Made by a program: the position numbers and the translations under genes. From contig DCKY01000187.1 of assembly GCA_002320775.1 (NCBI GenBank), positions 1-64,000 on the forward strand: DNA of 64,000 bases, in the 5' to 3' direction. This DNA comes from Planctomycetes bacterium UBA1662. GTDB taxonomy: Bacteria; Planctomycetota; UBA8108. Below, piece by piece: positions 37,520 through 44,461 of this stretch. The notes beneath the pieces were generated by a model. The model had not been told where the DNA came from. It worked only from the letters and a program-made list of their open reading frames with translations, and made no database searches. Positions within the stretch are counted from its first letter, which is position 1, and the number at the start of each line of letters is the position of its first letter.

Positions 37520-38095
37520 ATGCGGATTATCTCCGGATCGCAGAGAGGTAGAAAGCTCCTGGGCCCTCGTGATGCGTCGGTTCGGCCAGCTCTCGACAAT
37601 ATCCGTGAGGCGGTTTTTAACATCCTGTCCGCCGGGGTGGAGGGGGCTCGCGTCCTGGACCTCTTCTGCGGTGTTGGCGCCTTCGGACTCGAGGCTCTCA
37701 GCCGCGGCGCTCGACGAACTCATTTTGTCGATAATTCTTCCGGCTCGCTGGCGATCCTCAGCAGGAATATCGAGCTTCTGGGCTTTGACGCCTTCTCAAG
37801 CGTGGAGCAGGGAGATGCCTACGGGCTTTCCTCAGCCGATGCGTCGGCCTACGACCTGGTCTTTGCCGACCCACCATTTCCGGTGTTCAAGGAGGAGGCT
37901 GGAGCCGCGAGGGTCTTCGAGATGGTGCAGAGGGTTCTCTTCGAGGAGCCGGGCCCGGAAAGAGCGACCATGGTGTTGCGCCTGCCATCCTGGTTCAGGC
38001 AGGAGCCACCTTTCAAAGTAGAGGACCGCCGCGTCTACGGTGAGTCGGCGGTGCTGTTTCTCTCATCGTCCGGGGATGTTTCGGGCTCTTCGTAG
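37520..38095 (+). CDS. rsmD: 16S rRNA (guanine-966-N2)-methyltransferase
   Basis: This enzyme methylates G966 in 16S rRNA. The ATG at 37520 gives 191 residues beginning MRIISGSQRGRKL, as in other RsmD proteins, and it has AGG six bases upstream. The frame is open a little further back to 37502. The AdoMet site is VLDLFCGVGAFGLEALSRGA, the catalytic motif is FADPPF, and the N-terminal RPALDNIREAVFNIL is the family signature. Its last 61 bases overlap, on the other strand, the 3' end of the gene ending at 38035, so the two genes converge and share sequence. Confidence 0.93.
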   Translation: MRIISGSQRGRKLLGPRDASVRPALDNIREAVFNILSAGVEGARVLDLFCGVGAFGLEALSRGARRTHFVDNSSGSLAILSRNIELLGFDAFSSVEQGDAYGLSSADASAYDLVFADPPFPVFKEEAGAARVFEMVQRVLFEEPGPERATMVLRLPSWFRQEPPFKVEDRRVYGESAVLFLSSSGDVSGSS

Positions 38096-39240
38096 GGGGG
38101 CAGGATTTCAAGGTCTGAGGCGTCAAGCTTCTCAGGCTGGCCGGAGGACAGGGAGCTGGTCTTCTTGATTCGCAGCTCGAGCACGGCCGTGGCTTCCTTC
38201 TTCGCTATAAGATCCTGTCCTCTCAGGAGGATCCTGTAGTTTCCGGGAGCCAGGGTGTTGGGCAGCCTGTAGTCTTCCAGGAGAACGAATCCTCTCTTGC
38301 CCTCGAGAATGAGGTCTCGTTCCTCGGCGCTGTAGACGAAGTCCCGCCGCTCTTCTATGACTTTCGAGTCGATGATCTTCGAGGCGGCATCTACCAGCTT
38401 CCAGTCAGCGCTGAACCGTCGTGCATAGCTTTCGTTTTGCCCCTCGTAGGAGGGCTCCTCCTTGAGGCCTTTCAGTTCGGCGTGGAACTGGATCTTTTCT
38501 CCTCGGTTGAAGGCGCCGTCGCCCGGGTCGTAGTCTCTGAGCCCCCGGAATTTATCGATGAAGGTTACGTCCGCCAGGCGGAAACCGGCCGGGGAGATAC
38601 CACTGCGTACGGAGGGCTTCGCGCGCGGTTCCGGCGCGGCCGGGGGGGGCGCCTCCGGCTCCGCGATGGTTGCGGCCGGGAGGGTCTCGGCGGTTTCGAT
38701 CGCTGCCGGTATGGGCGTGATTTTCTTCACTGCTCCCTCTTCCTGTCCGGGCGGGGTGACCTTCTCGCTGGCGGGCTCATTGATCCTGTTTCGGATGATG
38801 ATCGGGATAATCGAAGCCAGGATGATGTCGCGCTGATCCGTGCGGCCATCGAGCTCATGTCTTGCCGCGTCGAGCAACAGGCCCGCGAGTCCACCTCTCC
38901 CGGCGGGGGATGGATTCGATGTTTCGGGAAGACTCGATTCGCGAAGGCCGTCTGTCGCGCGGGCCGGGCTGATTGCCGGGCGGAGCCCCGGCAGGTTTCT
39001 TGAGCTGGCGTAGGCTGCCGGCCTTCGCGGCTGGGTGGTTGGAGTGTTCAGCCACCGCCGACGCTCAGAGGCGCTCTTTTTTCCGTTTCCATCGAGGGAG
39101 ACCTCCAGGCCGCCCTGGTTGTCAGAGGTGACATTCAGCTGGACAGCCACCGGGGCGCTGGCCGGGGGATTGCTGATGAGGTAGCTGAGACAGAATCCCA
39201 GTGTGAACGACGTGCAGAAAAGAAGTACCCAGGTTTTCAT
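38035..39240 (-). CDS. Hypothetical membrane-anchored protein
   Basis: I do not recognise this 401-residue protein. I start it at the ATG at 39240, where the protein begins with a single hydrophobic segment (TWVLLFCTSFTLGFCLSYLI), although the frame is open back to 39330. The middle (about 60-220) is Pro/Ala-rich and low-complexity. Residues 225-370 form a beta-rich region (NRGEKIQFHAELKG, TLAPGNYRILLRGQ) that could be a sandwich domain. The tail is acidic. It is in a minus-strand run with the pseudouridine synthase upstream, and it overlaps rsmD by 61 bases at the 3' end. Confidence 0.65.
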   Translation of the reverse strand: MKTWVLLFCTSFTLGFCLSYLISNPPASAPVAVQLNVTSDNQGGLEVSLDGNGKKSASERRRWLNTPTTQPRRPAAYASSRNLPGLRPAISPARATDGLRESSLPETSNPSPAGRGGLAGLLLDAARHELDGRTDQRDIILASIIPIIIRNRINEPASEKVTPPGQEEGAVKKITPIPAAIETAETLPAATIAEPEAPPPAAPEPRAKPSVRSGISPAGFRLADVTFIDKFRGLRDYDPGDGAFNRGEKIQFHAELKGLKEEPSYEGQNESYARRFSADWKLVDAASKIIDSKVIEERRDFVYSAEERDLILEGKRGFVLLEDYRLPNTLAPGNYRILLRGQDLIAKKEATAVLELRIKKTSSLSSGQPEKLDASDLEILPPYEEPETSPDDERNSTADSP

Positions 39241-39326
39241 CGGCCAATATCCGAAAAGCCTTATTGAGTGATCCTCACAAGGTTTTATCGGCATGAAAGC
39301 CCCGGAAGATTGAGGAAGAATCGTCT

Positions 39327-40388
39327 TCAATCGGAGGAAATCTGGCCCTGGGGGCGATATTTCCGCAGGTTTTCGACCAGCAGGCTCATATCGTCGGCCA
39401 GGGGGGCGCTGAAGCTCATCTCTTCGGCGGTGGCGGGATGGGTGAACCGGATGTTGGCGGCGTGGAGCGCGTGGCGCTCTATGAGCGGGGCTTCAGCCGC
39501 CGGCTTCTTTTTCCCTCTCAGCACCGAGGGGTAGATGGTTTTCTCTCTTCCGTAGAGTTTATCGCAGGCGATGGGGAGGCGGATGGAGGCGAGGTGAACG
39601 CGGATCTGGTGGGTTCGTCCGGTATGCGGGTAGCATTCGATGAAGGAATACCCCTCGTAGATTTCCTTCACCTTGAAATCGGTTTTCGCTTCCCGTCCTT
39701 CCCCCGGCGCGGCGATCACCATTTTTTTGCTGTGAGATCTGCTGCGTCCGATGGGGCCGTCAAGGGAGCCCTCCTCGTTTCGGACCTCACCCCTGGAAAC
39801 CGCAAGGTAGGTTTTGCGAACCGTCCTCTGCTTGAATTGGTCGGACAGCCCCTGATGCGCGAGGTCATTCTTGGCGACGATCAGGACCCCGGAGGTTTCC
39901 CTGTCGAGTCGATGAACGATCCCCGGTCTCTCGACGCCGCCGATACCAGAGAGGTCATCGATCCAGTGAAGGAGGGCGTGTACAAGGGTTGCCTCCTCCA
40001 TGTGAGGTCCCGGGTGAACAGTGAGCCCGGCTGGCTTGTTGATGACAGCGAGGTGGTCATCTTCGTGGAGAAATTCGATGGGGATCGCCACCGGTTCCAG
40101 CGAGATTTTTTTCGGGGGCGGCACTCCGACCCTTACCTTTGTGCCCGATGGGATCTTGAGCGAGGCCTTGAGAGGCTTGCCGGGAGGCGGGTCAAGCTCG
40201 ACACAGCCGGTGCTGATGAGCTTTTGCAGGTAGCTGCGGCTCTGTCCCTCCAGATGAGCAGCGAGGAATTGGTCTAGACGGCGAGCCTCGCCCTCATTGA
40301 CCAGCTCGTGGACCTCGACAGGGTCGGCCGCCTTTTCCGCCCCCGGTGCTTCCGCCGGTTCCCGGTATTCCTGTTCTGGACTGGTCAC
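39327..40388 (-). CDS. RluD-family 23S rRNA pseudouridine synthase
   Basis: This is a 353-residue synthase of the RluA/RluD family, which isomerises uridines in rRNA. An N-terminal S4 RNA-binding domain (about 35-95, RRLDQFLAAHLEGQSRS) is followed by the catalytic domain: VINKPAGLTVHPG, and HRLDRETSGVL with Asp162 as the catalytic residue. A TGRTHQIRVHLA segment follows. It lies in a minus-strand cluster between two membrane proteins. RluD versus RluC activity cannot be decided; domain order favours RluD. The first 22 residues are charged and disordered. Confidence 0.9.
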   Translation of the reverse strand: MTSPEQEYREPAEAPGAEKAADPVEVHELVNEGEARRLDQFLAAHLEGQSRSYLQKLISTGCVELDPPPGKPLKASLKIPSGTKVRVGVPPPKKISLEPVAIPIEFLHEDDHLAVINKPAGLTVHPGPHMEEATLVHALLHWIDDLSGIGGVERPGIVHRLDRETSGVLIVAKNDLAHQGLSDQFKQRTVRKTYLAVSRGEVRNEEGSLDGPIGRSRSHSKKMVIAAPGEGREAKTDFKVKEIYEGYSFIECYPHTGRTHQIRVHLASIRLPIACDKLYGREKTIYPSVLRGKKKPAAEAPLIERHALHAANIRFTHPATAEEMSFSAPLADDMSLLVENLRKYRPQGQISSD

Positions 40389-40463
40389 GGCATCTCTCGC
40401 AGAGGAAATCCTACGGGCTGCCCGGGTAGTCCGGCTATCTCTCCGATTTGCCGGGCATCGGTC

Positions 40464-41108
40464 TTATTTGGAGGAAGCCTTCTTTTCGGGCACCAGCAAT
40501 CGATAGGCGCGAGGCTTGCCGAGCCAGCTCTTATCGGTGTCCTCGTTGACCATGGCCTGGATTTTCTGATTCCATTCATCCAGGTCCGAGCCGAATCTTT
40601 CATTGGCCTCCCCGGCCAACTGTCCGGCCGCCGCGAGCAGTTTTTTCCTGCTGGTATCACCGTCATCGTTCGAGTCGGCTGTGATGGGCGTGAGCGAGAA
40701 GGGGTTGGCGCTGGCGGCGACGGCGGGGTCGGCTTGTTCGAGAAGAGTGGCTACGATTTCGAGGTAGAAGCTCTTCTCCTGCGGCTGGCCTTTGACCGTT
40801 TGAAGAAGCTCCCTCATTGCGCTGACCCGGCTATCCTCCTGGCCCGCGGCGGGAGGGCTCGAGGTCAGCAGGTACAGGTTCTCCTGGAGCTGATCTTCCT
40901 GCCCCGCCTTGATCTCCTGGAAGAGCTGGACAGCCAGAATTGTCGCGAGTACGAGGACAAGGAGAACGATCAGCCGGGTTCGATTGCTCTTGACCGTGCT
41001 CTTGGTAGATGAGGCGAGACCTTCAACGGCTGAGACAACCTGGGACTTTTCCGCCTGGGGATCAGGGCCGCCGCGATGGATTTTGTTATGCGTAAGTTTT
41101 TTCGACAA
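40464..41108 (-). CDS. Hypothetical single-pass membrane protein
   Basis: This 214-residue protein has no known relative that I can name. Residues 1-43 are charged and cytoplasmic, residues 45-62 form one membrane segment (IVLLVLVLATILAVQLF), and the rest would face outside. The outer part is helical and acidic with Gln/Glu-rich stretches. It precedes the pseudouridine synthase gene by 75 bases on the same strand. Confidence 0.6.
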   Translation of the reverse strand: MSKKLTHNKIHRGGPDPQAEKSQVVSAVEGLASSTKSTVKSNRTRLIVLLVLVLATILAVQLFQEIKAGQEDQLQENLYLLTSSPPAAGQEDSRVSAMRELLQTVKGQPQEKSFYLEIVATLLEQADPAVAASANPFSLTPITADSNDDGDTSRKKLLAAAGQLAGEANERFGSDLDEWNQKIQAMVNEDTDKSWLGKPRAYRLLVPEKKASSK

Positions 41109-41227
41109 GGCTCTTGGCTCCAGCAGACCACCCCGCGGGGGGTCTCATTCTGTTAGGACACTAAAAAATAGATATCCCGCCAGTCTACATTCCCCAGCGC
41201 AAGGTGCAAGCCTCTCGAGGTCAGGAC

Positions 41228-41881
41228 TTATTCAATTATCAATTCCTGCCGCGCTTCTTTCGGGTCTGTCGGCTCCAGGGTGCCCTTTACTGGCTGAATT
41301 GAGGGGGCCTCCTCGACTTTATCAGACGGTGAGGCCTGCGCGGGAGCCGGGGCGGCAGTCGTAGATTCCGCTGCCGTTTTTCCGGTGAGATGGCGGTAGT
41401 TTTCCTCCGGAGTGAAATGCTGCAACCCCAGAGTTCTAATCTCCGCTGTTAGAGAGCAGGCGTATCTTGAGGTCTTGCGGTCGAAGGTGCGCTTGAGGTA
41501 GATGGTCGCTCCCTCGGTATCCTTCACAAATTCGAGAACCTTGTCGCCGCTGATTTTCTCAATGATTCTGCGCAGGGTCCATTCTCGTGCCGTCATCTCG
41601 CGGATGTAATAGGGCACGTAGTTCTCAGGAAGCTGGGGTCCCTTGTAGTGACCCGTCCAGGTAGGCTTGAAATCGGTCCCCGCGAGGCCCTGGGGGGCGT
41701 ATCGATAGCCTTTCTTGTATTCCAGCTCCGGGTGGACAGGGAAGTCCCCCAGCTCTTCAGGAATGTAAGGAGTGGGGGCTTTAGCCGCGCTGCCTGCGCA
41801 GCCGAGGCAGAAAGCTAATACGACGAAAACCGGAACGCTGGCCGCCAGGCGGCGCATCAAGTAACCACGAAAACTCTTCAC
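41228..41881 (-). CDS. Hypothetical lipoprotein
   Basis: This is a 217-residue predicted lipoprotein. The start is GTG with GGAGGG eight bases upstream. A Lys/Arg-rich leader is followed by a hydrophobic stretch ending in LAFCLGC (probable lipidated Cys28; the -3 position is atypical). The mature part begins with a Pro-rich segment (KAPTPYIPEELGDFPVHP), has a basic middle (TAREWTLRRIIEKISG) and a low-complexity Pro/Ala tail. I do not recognise a domain. Its upstream region holds four copies of a TGCGCTAC-type motif and follows the sigma/anti-sigma genes, so it is a candidate member of that regulon. That link is inferred. Confidence 0.6.
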   Translation of the reverse strand: MKSFRGYLMRRLAASVPVFVVLAFCLGCAGSAAKAPTPYIPEELGDFPVHPELEYKKGYRYAPQGLAGTDFKPTWTGHYKGPQLPENYVPYYIREMTAREWTLRRIIEKISGDKVLEFVKDTEGATIYLKRTFDRKTSRYACSLTAEIRTLGLQHFTPEENYRHLTGKTAAESTTAAPAPAQASPSDKVEEAPSIQPVKGTLEPTDPKEARQELIIE

Positions 41882-42210
41882 TTCTGATACCCTCCATGCT
41901 CTCCCATTGATGGGAATGCTAGTTTAGTTCTTCCCCCCGTCAGTTGTGTTACAAGCAGCGGTGGACTCCTCTTTTTCCCGCCTGAAAAGATCTGTCTCAG
42001 GGAATCTCCATCCCGACTGGAATGAGTCTTCCCCTGCAGGCAGGAAAGTCTTAACGCTGAAAGCACTTAGGAAGTATGCGGCAGATTTTAGTGTTTTTTT
42101 TATCGGTCGCAAGACAAATAGCTCGCTCCACTCCCAAGGAGCGGTCATCCACGCTTTCCAACCGGCTGAAAACCCGCAGATTGACTGGCAATTGAGCCCA
42201 TTTCAAGTCG

Positions 42211-42461
42211 GTAGCGCATTTGCGGGGAGATGTTACTCTTTAATAGACCGAGGGCCACGGTGGACGGGTATCCAGAGGGCCTGAAAGTATGTCGATAGCG
42301 CAGCTTTTTCATATCCAGAAGACGGAGCGACTGGCTTCGCCAGCCGCTCTGAGCTCCGTAGCGCAAAGTGCCAGCCGCGGTCACGGGAGAAATCTTGCCC
42401 GGGGCCTGGTTTTTCTCAGCGCCTATTTTTGCGTCTGGCTTTCGCTCAGCTCGGTAGCGCA
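42211..42461 (-). repeat. Four dispersed copies of TGCGCTAC(C/G)GA
   Basis: Read on the minus strand, TGCGCTACCGA, TGCGCTACGGA, TGCGCTATCGA and TGCGCTACCGA occur at 42451-42461, 42355-42365, 42292-42302 and 42208-42218 (core GTAGCGCA or ATAGCGCA on the plus strand at 42454, 42358, 42295 and 42211). The spacing is 96, 63 and 84 bases. All are in the same orientation, upstream of the lipoprotein gene. They may be regulator sites or the remains of a repeat family. One copy is preceded by GCTCAGCTCG and so looks like a tRNA D-arm, but no tRNA can be drawn. Confidence 0.6.
42325..42349. repeat. Hairpin between repeat copies
   Basis: GAGCG-A-CTGG on one side pairs with CCAG-C-CGCTC on the other around a CTTCG loop, with one A/C mismatch. 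The loop is close to the stable UUCG type. It lies between two copies of the TGCGCTAC motif. No T-tract follows on either strand. Confidence 0.5.
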
Positions 42462-42490
42462 CAGCTGAAGACCAGCGTCCGCGGATCGAC

Positions 42491-42958
42491 CTATTCGTCG
42501 AATCGGGGATCGAGCGGTTTGCGCTCTTTCTCTTCATCATCGTCATCGAGGGTTTTGATGCGAATCGGCTCCTCATCCGTGGTTTCCGCATAGTCCTTCC
42601 GCGGGTCGGCCGGTTTCTCCGAAGAGTTCGGGCCGGCGCTCAGGATGAAGAGTCCGATGATGAGGATCGCCGCGAGGCCGGCCAGGGGAGCCAGCCAGCG
42701 CGGCCGGGAGCTGACGACAGCGAAGGGTTGGTTCGTTCCGCCCTCGCGGATTTCAGAGAGCATCTTTCGCCAGCGCTCCGCGCTGACCTCGGGCGGCCGG
42801 TCGTTTTTTGCGAGCCGGGTGAGCTCTTCCGCCTCGGCCGCCAGCTTCCGGTACTCTTCAGAGCCTGCGAGGTACCTCTCGACCGTTTCTCGCTGTTCTT
42901 CGGAGAGCTCTCCGTCGAGGTAGGGGCCCAGCAATCTGGTGAATTCTTCACGCGACAT
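42491..42958 (-). CDS. Putative anti-sigma factor lacking zinc ligands
   Basis: This is a 155-residue protein directly downstream of the ECF sigma gene (43 bases). Residues 1-50 (LLGPYLDGELSEEQRETVERYL) match the helical anti-sigma domain that normally carries HxxxCxxC, but neither Cys nor His is present here; the position reads GSEEYRKL. One membrane segment spans about 87-107 (WLAPLAGLAAILIIGLFIL), and the acidic tail would be periplasmic. It would bind and hold its sigma factor at the membrane. AGGAAG six bases before the ATG supports the start. Zinc-less members of this family exist. Confidence 0.75.
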   Translation of the reverse strand: MSREEFTRLLGPYLDGELSEEQRETVERYLAGSEEYRKLAAEAEELTRLAKNDRPPEVSAERWRKMLSEIREGGTNQPFAVVSSRPRWLAPLAGLAAILIIGLFILSAGPNSSEKPADPRKDYAETTDEEPIRIKTLDDDDEEKERKPLDPRFDE

Positions 42959-43001
42959 AGTTTCTTCCTGGATTCTGTTTTTCTGGTTTTTCCGGGAGAG
43001 C

Positions 43002-43760
43002 TCAGCTGGGCCTGTAGCCCATGGAGCTGAGCGATTCCTGTAGTTTCTTCCGGGCGTAGAAAAGTCGAGACATTACGGTTCCAACGTTGCAACCCACGAC
43101 CTCTGCAATTTCTTTGTAGGAGAGATCTTCAGATGTGTGGAGGACGAAAACAACCTGGTGTTTATCTGAGAGCGAGGAGATGGCTTGCTGCAGGTTCTCC
43201 CGGAGTTCCTGTTCCCGGGCATACTCAACCGGCGCCTGGGCCGGGGCTCTGCGAGCGGTAGGCTTTCCAAGGGCCTCCATGGCGGACTCTTCCATGCCGT
43301 GGAGGGGCCGGCTTTTGCGGCTGCGTGTAAAATCGATCGAGCGGTTGACAGTGATCCGATAGAGCCAGGTGAAGAACTTGGAGTCGGTCTTGAATTTTTC
43401 GAGCGCCTGGTAGACACGGAGAAAAACTTCCTGCGCAACCTCGAGGGCGTCTTCCCTATTGCGTACAAAACGGAAAGAGATTCCGTAGACTCGCTGCCGG
43501 TATTTTTCGAAGAGAAATTCAAACGCGGCTTCATCGCCGGCAAGGAAGGCTTTCACCTTGAGAATGTCTTCGTTGTCGGAGGAGTCTCTCAATTTCTTTT
43601 TCCGGCGATCCAGGGCGGGTTGAATCGGGATGACAACGGCGCCACCTCGACGGAGTTCATGGCGGACCTCCACCTCAACATGCGAGGGGGAATCAAAGGG
43701 TCCGCGCTGGCGTACCAACGTGCCGTCGATTGTAGCGGGGAGGAGTTGGGCTCTCATCAT
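43002..43760 (-). CDS. ECF RNA polymerase sigma factor
   Basis: This is a sigma70-family ECF regulator. The reading frame encodes 252 residues, but the core, from region 2 (VYGISFRFVRNREDALEVAQEVFLRVY in pieces DALEVAQEVFL and FFTWLYRITVNRSIDF) to region 4 (SYKEIAEVVGCNVGTVMSRLF), begins only at about residue 70. A TTG at 43592 with a GGAAAAAG site upstream would give a normal-length 196-residue ECF factor. The longer start at 43760 has only a weak site. The N-terminal extension could be real; comparison with homologues would decide. It is followed by its probable anti-sigma factor. Confidence 0.9.
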   Translation of the reverse strand: MMRAQLLPATIDGTLVRQRGPFDSPSHVEVEVRHELRRGGAVVIPIQPALDRRKKKLRDSSDNEDILKVKAFLAGDEAAFEFLFEKYRQRVYGISFRFVRNREDALEVAQEVFLRVYQALEKFKTDSKFFTWLYRITVNRSIDFTRSRKSRPLHGMEESAMEALGKPTARRAPAQAPVEYAREQELRENLQQAISSLSDKHQVVFVLHTSEDLSYKEIAEVVGCNVGTVMSRLFYARKKLQESLSSMGYRPS

Positions 43761-43883
43761 CTCTAATCTTTTGAAATATCAGTTCTCATTGAATACTGAC
43801 GGATTTCCGCGGGTATTTATTCGATTTTCGGAAGGGGAAAATTCATCAGGGGGCCGATAAGAGATGACTCGGATCTTTTTTTA

Positions 43884-43912
43884 TTGACAGAAGGCGTACA
43901 GGCTTCTAATTT
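43884..43912 (+). promoter_or_regulatory. Sigma70-like promoter TTGACA-17-TAATTT
   Basis: A consensus -35 box TTGACA (43884-43889) is followed after 17 bases by TAATTT (43907-43912); transcription would start near 43919. The -35 box is perfect and the -10 box only partial. A second start position at the TAATTA just after is also possible. The next coding start to the right is 540 bases away, with a terminator between. Confidence 0.5.
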
Positions 43913-43922
43913 GCTTCTAATT
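43902..43922. repeat. Tandem direct repeat GCTTCTAATT
   Basis: Two identical ten-base copies (43902-43911 and 43913-43922) are separated by one base and overlap the -10 element above. On the minus strand they read AATTAGAAGC, upstream of the sigma factor gene. The spacing of eleven bases puts both on the same face of the helix, which suits a regulator site. Whether they serve the sigma gene or the rightward transcript is open. Confidence 0.5.
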
Positions 43923-44191
43923 AAACCGCTGCCCGAGAGGGCTAGTCAGGTTTTAGATAGAAGCGGGCTTTACTTAAGAGGAGCTTACGGCCCGTACGAA
44001 GAGAGGTTCGCGGTGGATGCGGACCCAGATAGAGAAGAAGAATAGAAGAGATGTATCCCTCGAAGACGGTTTTCACCGTCAGGGCCTGTGAGAGTGGTCG
44101 GTGGCTCGGTTCCTGGTCTCCAGTTGTAGGAGAACAGGCGCAGGCTCGAGGTGTTAGTTCATAATCAATGTTAGTTAGATATTAGCGATTC

Positions 44192-44227
44192 AACCTACCC
44201 TTCCCTACACACCCCACTCGGTAGGTT
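44192..44227 (+). repeat. Eight-pair stem with T-rich tail
   Basis: AACCTACC (44192-44199) is complementary to GGTAGGTT (44220-44227), enclosing a 20-base C-rich loop, followed by CCTCCTTTTT. The loop is too long for a strong terminator; it may be an attenuator arm or part of a structured RNA. Confidence 0.45.
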
Positions 44228-44262
44228 CCTCCTTTTTCCTCGTTTATTTCAGACCCAAACAC

Positions 44263-44296
44263 CTCCTCATCGAGTAGGGACGATGAGGAGTTTTTT
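44263..44296 (+). terminator. Rho-independent terminator
   Basis: CTCCTCATCG (44263-44272) pairs perfectly over ten bases with CGATGAGGAG (44281-44290), with an eight-base loop, followed immediately by TTTTTT (44291-44296). It is the clearest terminator in the window and reads rightward, but no coding gene ends before it on the plus strand. Confidence 0.85.
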
Positions 44297-44461
44297 ATTG
44301 CCCTCGTTTTTGCGGCCGGAGTTGCCGTGAGCACGAGAGGGCCTCTTTCCCGACGGTTTCCGTGGGGGTAGATGATACGATACAGCCGTGGGCCAGCGGG
44401 GTTATTGCTCCGTAAACGTGGTCGAATTCTTGCGAATCCAACCCTCTGCGGAGTCCGGTGG

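Larger units (their letters stand above)
41882..42490. other. 609-base intergenic region with repeated motif and hairpin
   Basis: No convincing gene lies here. A 148-codon open frame (42145-42591, minus) crosses it, but it overlaps the anti-sigma gene, has an Arg/Ser-biased composition and simply translates the repeats. The notable contents are the four repeats at 42211-42461 and the hairpin at 42325-42349, annotated separately. The part next to the lipoprotein gene (41882-42200) is less G+C-rich and is the likely site of its promoter. Confidence 0.6.
43919..44296 (+). ncRNA. Candidate non-coding RNA
   Basis: This stretch begins at the predicted start of the 43884 promoter and ends at a strong terminator, giving about 378 bases. 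No open frame in it is convincing. Hairpins at GACGGT-TTTC-ACCGTC (44065-44080) and AACCTACC-(20)-GGTAGGTT (44192-44227) are visible. It does not match the hallmarks of RNase P RNA, tmRNA, SRP RNA or 6S RNA that I can check by eye. It is a candidate only. It could instead be a long 5' leader with attenuation for the YihY-type gene. Confidence 0.3.
43761..44461. other. 700-base intergenic region with promoter, hairpins and terminator
   Basis: No protein gene is convincing here. A short minus-strand open frame of 120 codons (44182-44544) crosses it, but it runs through the terminator and into the YihY-type gene. The plus strand has a sigma70-like promoter at 43884-43912, hairpins at 44065-44080 and 44192-44227, and a terminator at 44263-44296. 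Together they suggest an untranslated RNA transcribed to the right. The contents are annotated separately. Confidence 0.55.

Noticed and set aside
42430..42500. A tRNA gene, because GCTCAGCTCGGTAGCGCA looks like a D-arm
   Set aside because: No acceptor stem can be paired, no anticodon arm of five pairs follows, and no T-arm with TTCGA in the right place. The same core occurs three more times without tRNA context.
42145..42591. 148-codon open frame on the minus strand
   Set aside because: It overlaps the anti-sigma gene, has a biased Arg/Ser composition and only translates the repeated motif. It has no ribosome site or recognisable domain.
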